This document shows positions 6,185 through 8,317 of a stretch of DNA of 8,317 nt, piece by piece. The DNA comes from JAYZVT01 sp050248375. GTDB lineage: Bacteria > Pseudomonadota > Alphaproteobacteria > Rhizobiales > Methyloligellaceae. The stretch lies in assembly GCA_050248375.1 (NCBI GenBank), contig JBFWSL010000179.1:1-8317 (forward strand), given 5' to 3'. The notes beneath the pieces were generated by a model that saw only the letters and a program-made list of their open reading frames with translations, was not told where the DNA came from and searched no databases. Every line of letters begins with the position of its first letter. Within the stretch, counting starts at the first letter, position 1. The translations under genes and the position numbers were made by a program.

Positions 6185-7531
6185 TCAGTCGTCCTGCGAG
6201 TTATACACGGTCTTTCCGGAAACGAAGGTCATGATCGTGCGGCCCTGAAGACGCGATTCGTCGAAGGGAGTGTTCTTCGACTTGGACCTCAGCTTCGCGG
6301 GATCGACCACCCAGGGGACGTCGGGGTCGAACAGCACCAGGTCGGCGACCGCGCCCTTTTCCAGCTTTCCGGCGGGAAGCGCGAGGATTTCCGCGGGGTT
6401 GGTGGAGAGCGCCCGCAGGAGCGCCGGCAGGCCGATGAGGCCATTGTGGAACAGCCGCAGCGCGGCGGGCAGCAGCGTCTCCAGTCCGATGGCCCCGTCG
6501 GAGGCTTCCGCGAAGGGGCGGCGTTTCACGTCCGCGTCTTTGGGGTCGTGGCTCGAGACCACCACGTCGATGTCGCCGGCGGCCAGGCCTTCGACCATGG
6601 CCACGCGGTCCTCCTCCGTGCGCAAGGGGGGGCGCATCTTGAAGAACGTCCGGTAGGAGCCGATGTCGTTCTCGTTCAGGGTCAGGTGATTTATGGACAC
6701 GCCGCAGGTGACGCGCAGGCCGCGCTGCTTGGCCGCCCGGATGAGTTCGAGGGAGTCGGCGCACGATATCTGCGCCGCGTGGTATCGCGCGCCGGTAAGG
6801 CTCACCAGCCGCAGGTCGCGCTCGAGCATCATCGTTTCCGCGGCGGACGGGATGCCGGGCAGGCCAAGGCGGCTGGAGACGATGCCCTCGTTCATGACGC
6901 CGCCCTCGCACAGGGACGGCTCCTCGGTATTGTGGACGACGAGCGCGCCGAAATCGTTGGCGTAGCTCAGGGCGCGGCGCATGACGCGCGCATTGGCGAG
7001 GCTGGTCTTGCCGTTGGTGAAGGCGAGGGCGCCTGCGTCCTTCAGCAGGCCGATCTCGGTGATCTCCTCGCCTTTGAGGCCCTTGGTCAAAGCGCCCATC
7101 GGGTGCACATGCACGATCGCGGTGTCCCGGGCACGGCGCTCCATGTAGTCGACCAGCGCCGCATCGTCGATGACCGGGTCGGTATCCGGCATGCAGATGA
7201 TGGTGGTGACGCCGCCGGCCGCCGCCGCGCGGCTCGCCGTCGCAAGCGTCTCGCGGTGCTCGTAGCCGGGCTCGCCCGCCCGCACCATCATGTCCACCAG
7301 GCCCGGCGCCAGCACCTTGCCGCCGCAGTCGATGACCTCCGCGTCCCCGGGCGCGTTGCGCCGCAGGGAGGCTCCGATTTCGCTGATTTTTCCGTCCTCG
7401 ATGACAAGGCCGCCGGGCGTCTCCGTGCCGGCCGCCGGATCGACCAGCCGGGCATTGATCAGGGCGGTGCGTTTCGCCCCGGAGCGGGCCGGCTTTTCGC
7501 GGCTGCGTGTGGCGGACATGGTGTCGCTCAT
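6185..7531 (-). CDS. pyrC: Dihydroorotase homologue, probably non-catalytic (PyrC'/PyrX type)
   Basis: A 448-residue amidohydrolase-fold protein of the type I dihydroorotase family: N-terminal beta-sandwich strands (INARLVDPAAG, VIEDGKISEIGA), barrel entry APGLVDMMVRAGEPG (75-89), GGVTTIICMPDTDPVID (106-122), and C-terminal NPAEILALPAGKLEKGAVADLVLFDPD. Active dihydroorotase converts carbamoyl aspartate to dihydroorotate with a zinc centre. Here the ligands are mostly gone: HxHxR is M82-V-R84-A-G86, the FTDDG aspartates are N173-G174, the HVS histidine is Q254 and the TDHAP aspartate is S327. Only H200 of the six usual positions remains. The barrel is otherwise well preserved with no stop or frameshift, so it is not a decaying gene. 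In Pseudomonas such PyrC' proteins are needed for aspartate transcarbamoylase assembly, and I infer the same here. Start ATG 7531 overlaps the pyrB stop as ATGA; a second ATG lies four codons on. An active dihydroorotase should be encoded elsewhere. Confidence 0.9.
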   Translation of the reverse strand: MSDTMSATRSREKPARSGAKRTALINARLVDPAAGTETPGGLVIEDGKISEIGASLRRNAPGDAEVIDCGGKVLAPGLVDMMVRAGEPGYEHRETLATASRAAAAGGVTTIICMPDTDPVIDDAALVDYMERRARDTAIVHVHPMGALTKGLKGEEITEIGLLKDAGALAFTNGKTSLANARVMRRALSYANDFGALVVHNTEEPSLCEGGVMNEGIVSSRLGLPGIPSAAETMMLERDLRLVSLTGARYHAAQISCADSLELIRAAKQRGLRVTCGVSINHLTLNENDIGSYRTFFKMRPPLRTEEDRVAMVEGLAAGDIDVVVSSHDPKDADVKRRPFAEASDGAIGLETLLPAALRLFHNGLIGLPALLRALSTNPAEILALPAGKLEKGAVADLVLFDPDVPWVVDPAKLRSKSKNTPFDESRLQGRTIMTFVSGKTVYNSQDD

Positions 7532-8317
7532 CGCTTGGGCAGGTTCCCCGATAATGCCTCGAGCACGGCCATGCGGATGGCCACGCCCATCTCGACCTGC
7601 TCTGAAATCACGCTGCGCGTGTCGTCGGCGACGGCGGAGTCGATCTCCACGCCCCGGTTCATGGGCCCGGGATGCATGATCAGCGCGTCCGGCCTGGCCC
7701 ATTTCAGCTTGTCGTGGTCGAGGCCGAAGAAGTGGAAATATTCCCGCACGCTCGGGATATAGGAGCCCGACATCCGCTCCCGCTGAAGGCGCAGCATCAT
7801 GACGATATCCGCGTCCTTCAGCCCCTCTTTCATGCTGTGCATGACTTCGGCGCCCAGCTTCTGGGGTTGTGGCGGCAGCAGGGTGGACGGGGCGACGATG
7901 CGGACCCGCGCACCCAGAGCGTTGAGCAGGATGATGTTGGAGCGCGCCACCCGCGAATGCAGGATATCGCCGCAGATGGCGACCGTGAGCCCTTCGATGC
8001 GGCCCTTGTTGCGCCGGATGGTCAGCGCGTCCAGCAGCGCCTGCGTGGGATGTTCATGCGACCCGTCGCCGGCATTGATGACGCTGCAATCGACCTTTTG
8101 CGAAAGCAGTTCGACCGCGCCCGCCGCATGATGGCGGACCACGAGAATGTCGGGCCGCATGGCGTTCAGGGTAACGGCGGTATCGACAACGGTCTCTCCC
8201 TTTTCCACGGAGGAAGCCCGCACCGACATGTTCATCACATTGGCGCCGAGCCGCTTGCCGGCCAGTTCGAACGAACTCTGGGTGCGGGTCGAGGCTTCGA
8301 AAAAGAGATTGATCTGG
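7528..8317 (-). CDS. pyrB: Aspartate carbamoyltransferase catalytic chain, C-terminal 262 residues (runs off right edge)
   Basis: Condenses carbamoyl phosphate with aspartate to carbamoyl aspartate, the committed step of pyrimidine synthesis. The frame is open at base 8317 and reads QINLFFEASTRTQSSFELAG, containing the STRT carbamoyl-phosphate loop. The start codon lies outside the window, so the apparent internal start at 8238 is only the first ATG. Further signatures are GDGSHEHPTQALLDALTI (active-site His), AICGDILHSRVARSN, MMLRLQRERM (aspartate-binding Arg) and MHPGPMNRGVEI. Family catalytic residues seen in this portion are intact. No regulatory chain gene (pyrI) is seen next to it; instead the degenerate dihydroorotase gene overlaps its stop by 4 nt. 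This fits the class of ATCase that forms a complex with a dihydroorotase-like subunit. Confidence 0.97.
   Translation of the reverse strand, partial: QINLFFEASTRTQSSFELAGKRLGANVMNMSVRASSVEKGETVVDTAVTLNAMRPDILVVRHHAAGAVELLSQKVDCSVINAGDGSHEHPTQALLDALTIRRNKGRIEGLTVAICGDILHSRVARSNIILLNALGARVRIVAPSTLLPPQPQKLGAEVMHSMKEGLKDADIVMMLRLQRERMSGSYIPSVREYFHFFGLDHDKLKWARPDALIMHPGPMNRGVEIDSAVADDTRSVISEQVEMGVAIRMAVLEALSGNLPKR

Noticed and set aside
7532..7702. N-terminal extension of the pyrC homologue to 7702
   Set aside because: The extra 57 residues overlap conserved pyrB coding sequence, are Arg/Gly-rich and match no dihydroorotase N-terminus; the ATGA overlap at 7531 is the natural start.
6101..7762. 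553-codon plus-strand open frame opposite pyrC
   Set aside because: Antisense to a clearly homologous amidohydrolase gene; its translation is low-complexity and shows no motif. Same explanation for the plus-strand frame at 126-1085 opposite rnr.

Overview
The window reads as an ordinary, GC-rich chromosomal housekeeping segment of an alphaproteobacterium. I infer this from base composition, from the gene order pyrB - pyrC-like - plsY - dprA - topA - rnr, and from the wording of the proteins: the AspC-type ATCase with a degenerate dihydroorotase partner, and TopA with GRYGP-type C-terminal repeats. A narrower placement is not supported by the sequence alone. No phage, plasmid, transposase, CRISPR, tRNA or rRNA sequence is visible.

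Layout, right to left because almost everything is on the minus strand. pyrB (N-terminus cut by the right edge) runs with a 4-nt ATGA overlap into a pyrC homologue that has lost most of its metal-binding residues, so it is probably a structural partner of aspartate transcarbamoylase rather than an enzyme. After 47 nt comes plsY, with a strong ribosome binding site. plsY overlaps dprA by 11 nt, and dprA starts at TTG. These four genes look like one co-directional transcription unit for pyrimidine synthesis, phospholipid synthesis and DNA uptake/recombination. The grouping is probably conserved synteny rather than one pathway.

The dprA-topA gap carries the only plus-strand gene, a 77-residue hypothetical protein that converges on dprA. 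Its promoter region is AT-rich and dominated by a near-perfect 29-nt palindrome overlapping the -10 elements of possible divergent promoters, with a second palindrome at the -35. This is the least explained part of the window and the best candidate for something undescribed.

topA is complete (867 residues, all expected motifs). Between topA and rnr lies an 87-bp dispersed-repeat element made of two inverted hairpin units. rnr (RNase R) starts at GTG with no clear ribosome binding site, right behind an extended -10-like sequence, and runs off the left edge inside its catalytic domain.

Overall the window is mostly conventional. The points worth following up are the degenerate dihydroorotase, the palindromic divergent promoter with its small gene, the inverted-repeat element, and the possible leaderless rnr transcript.
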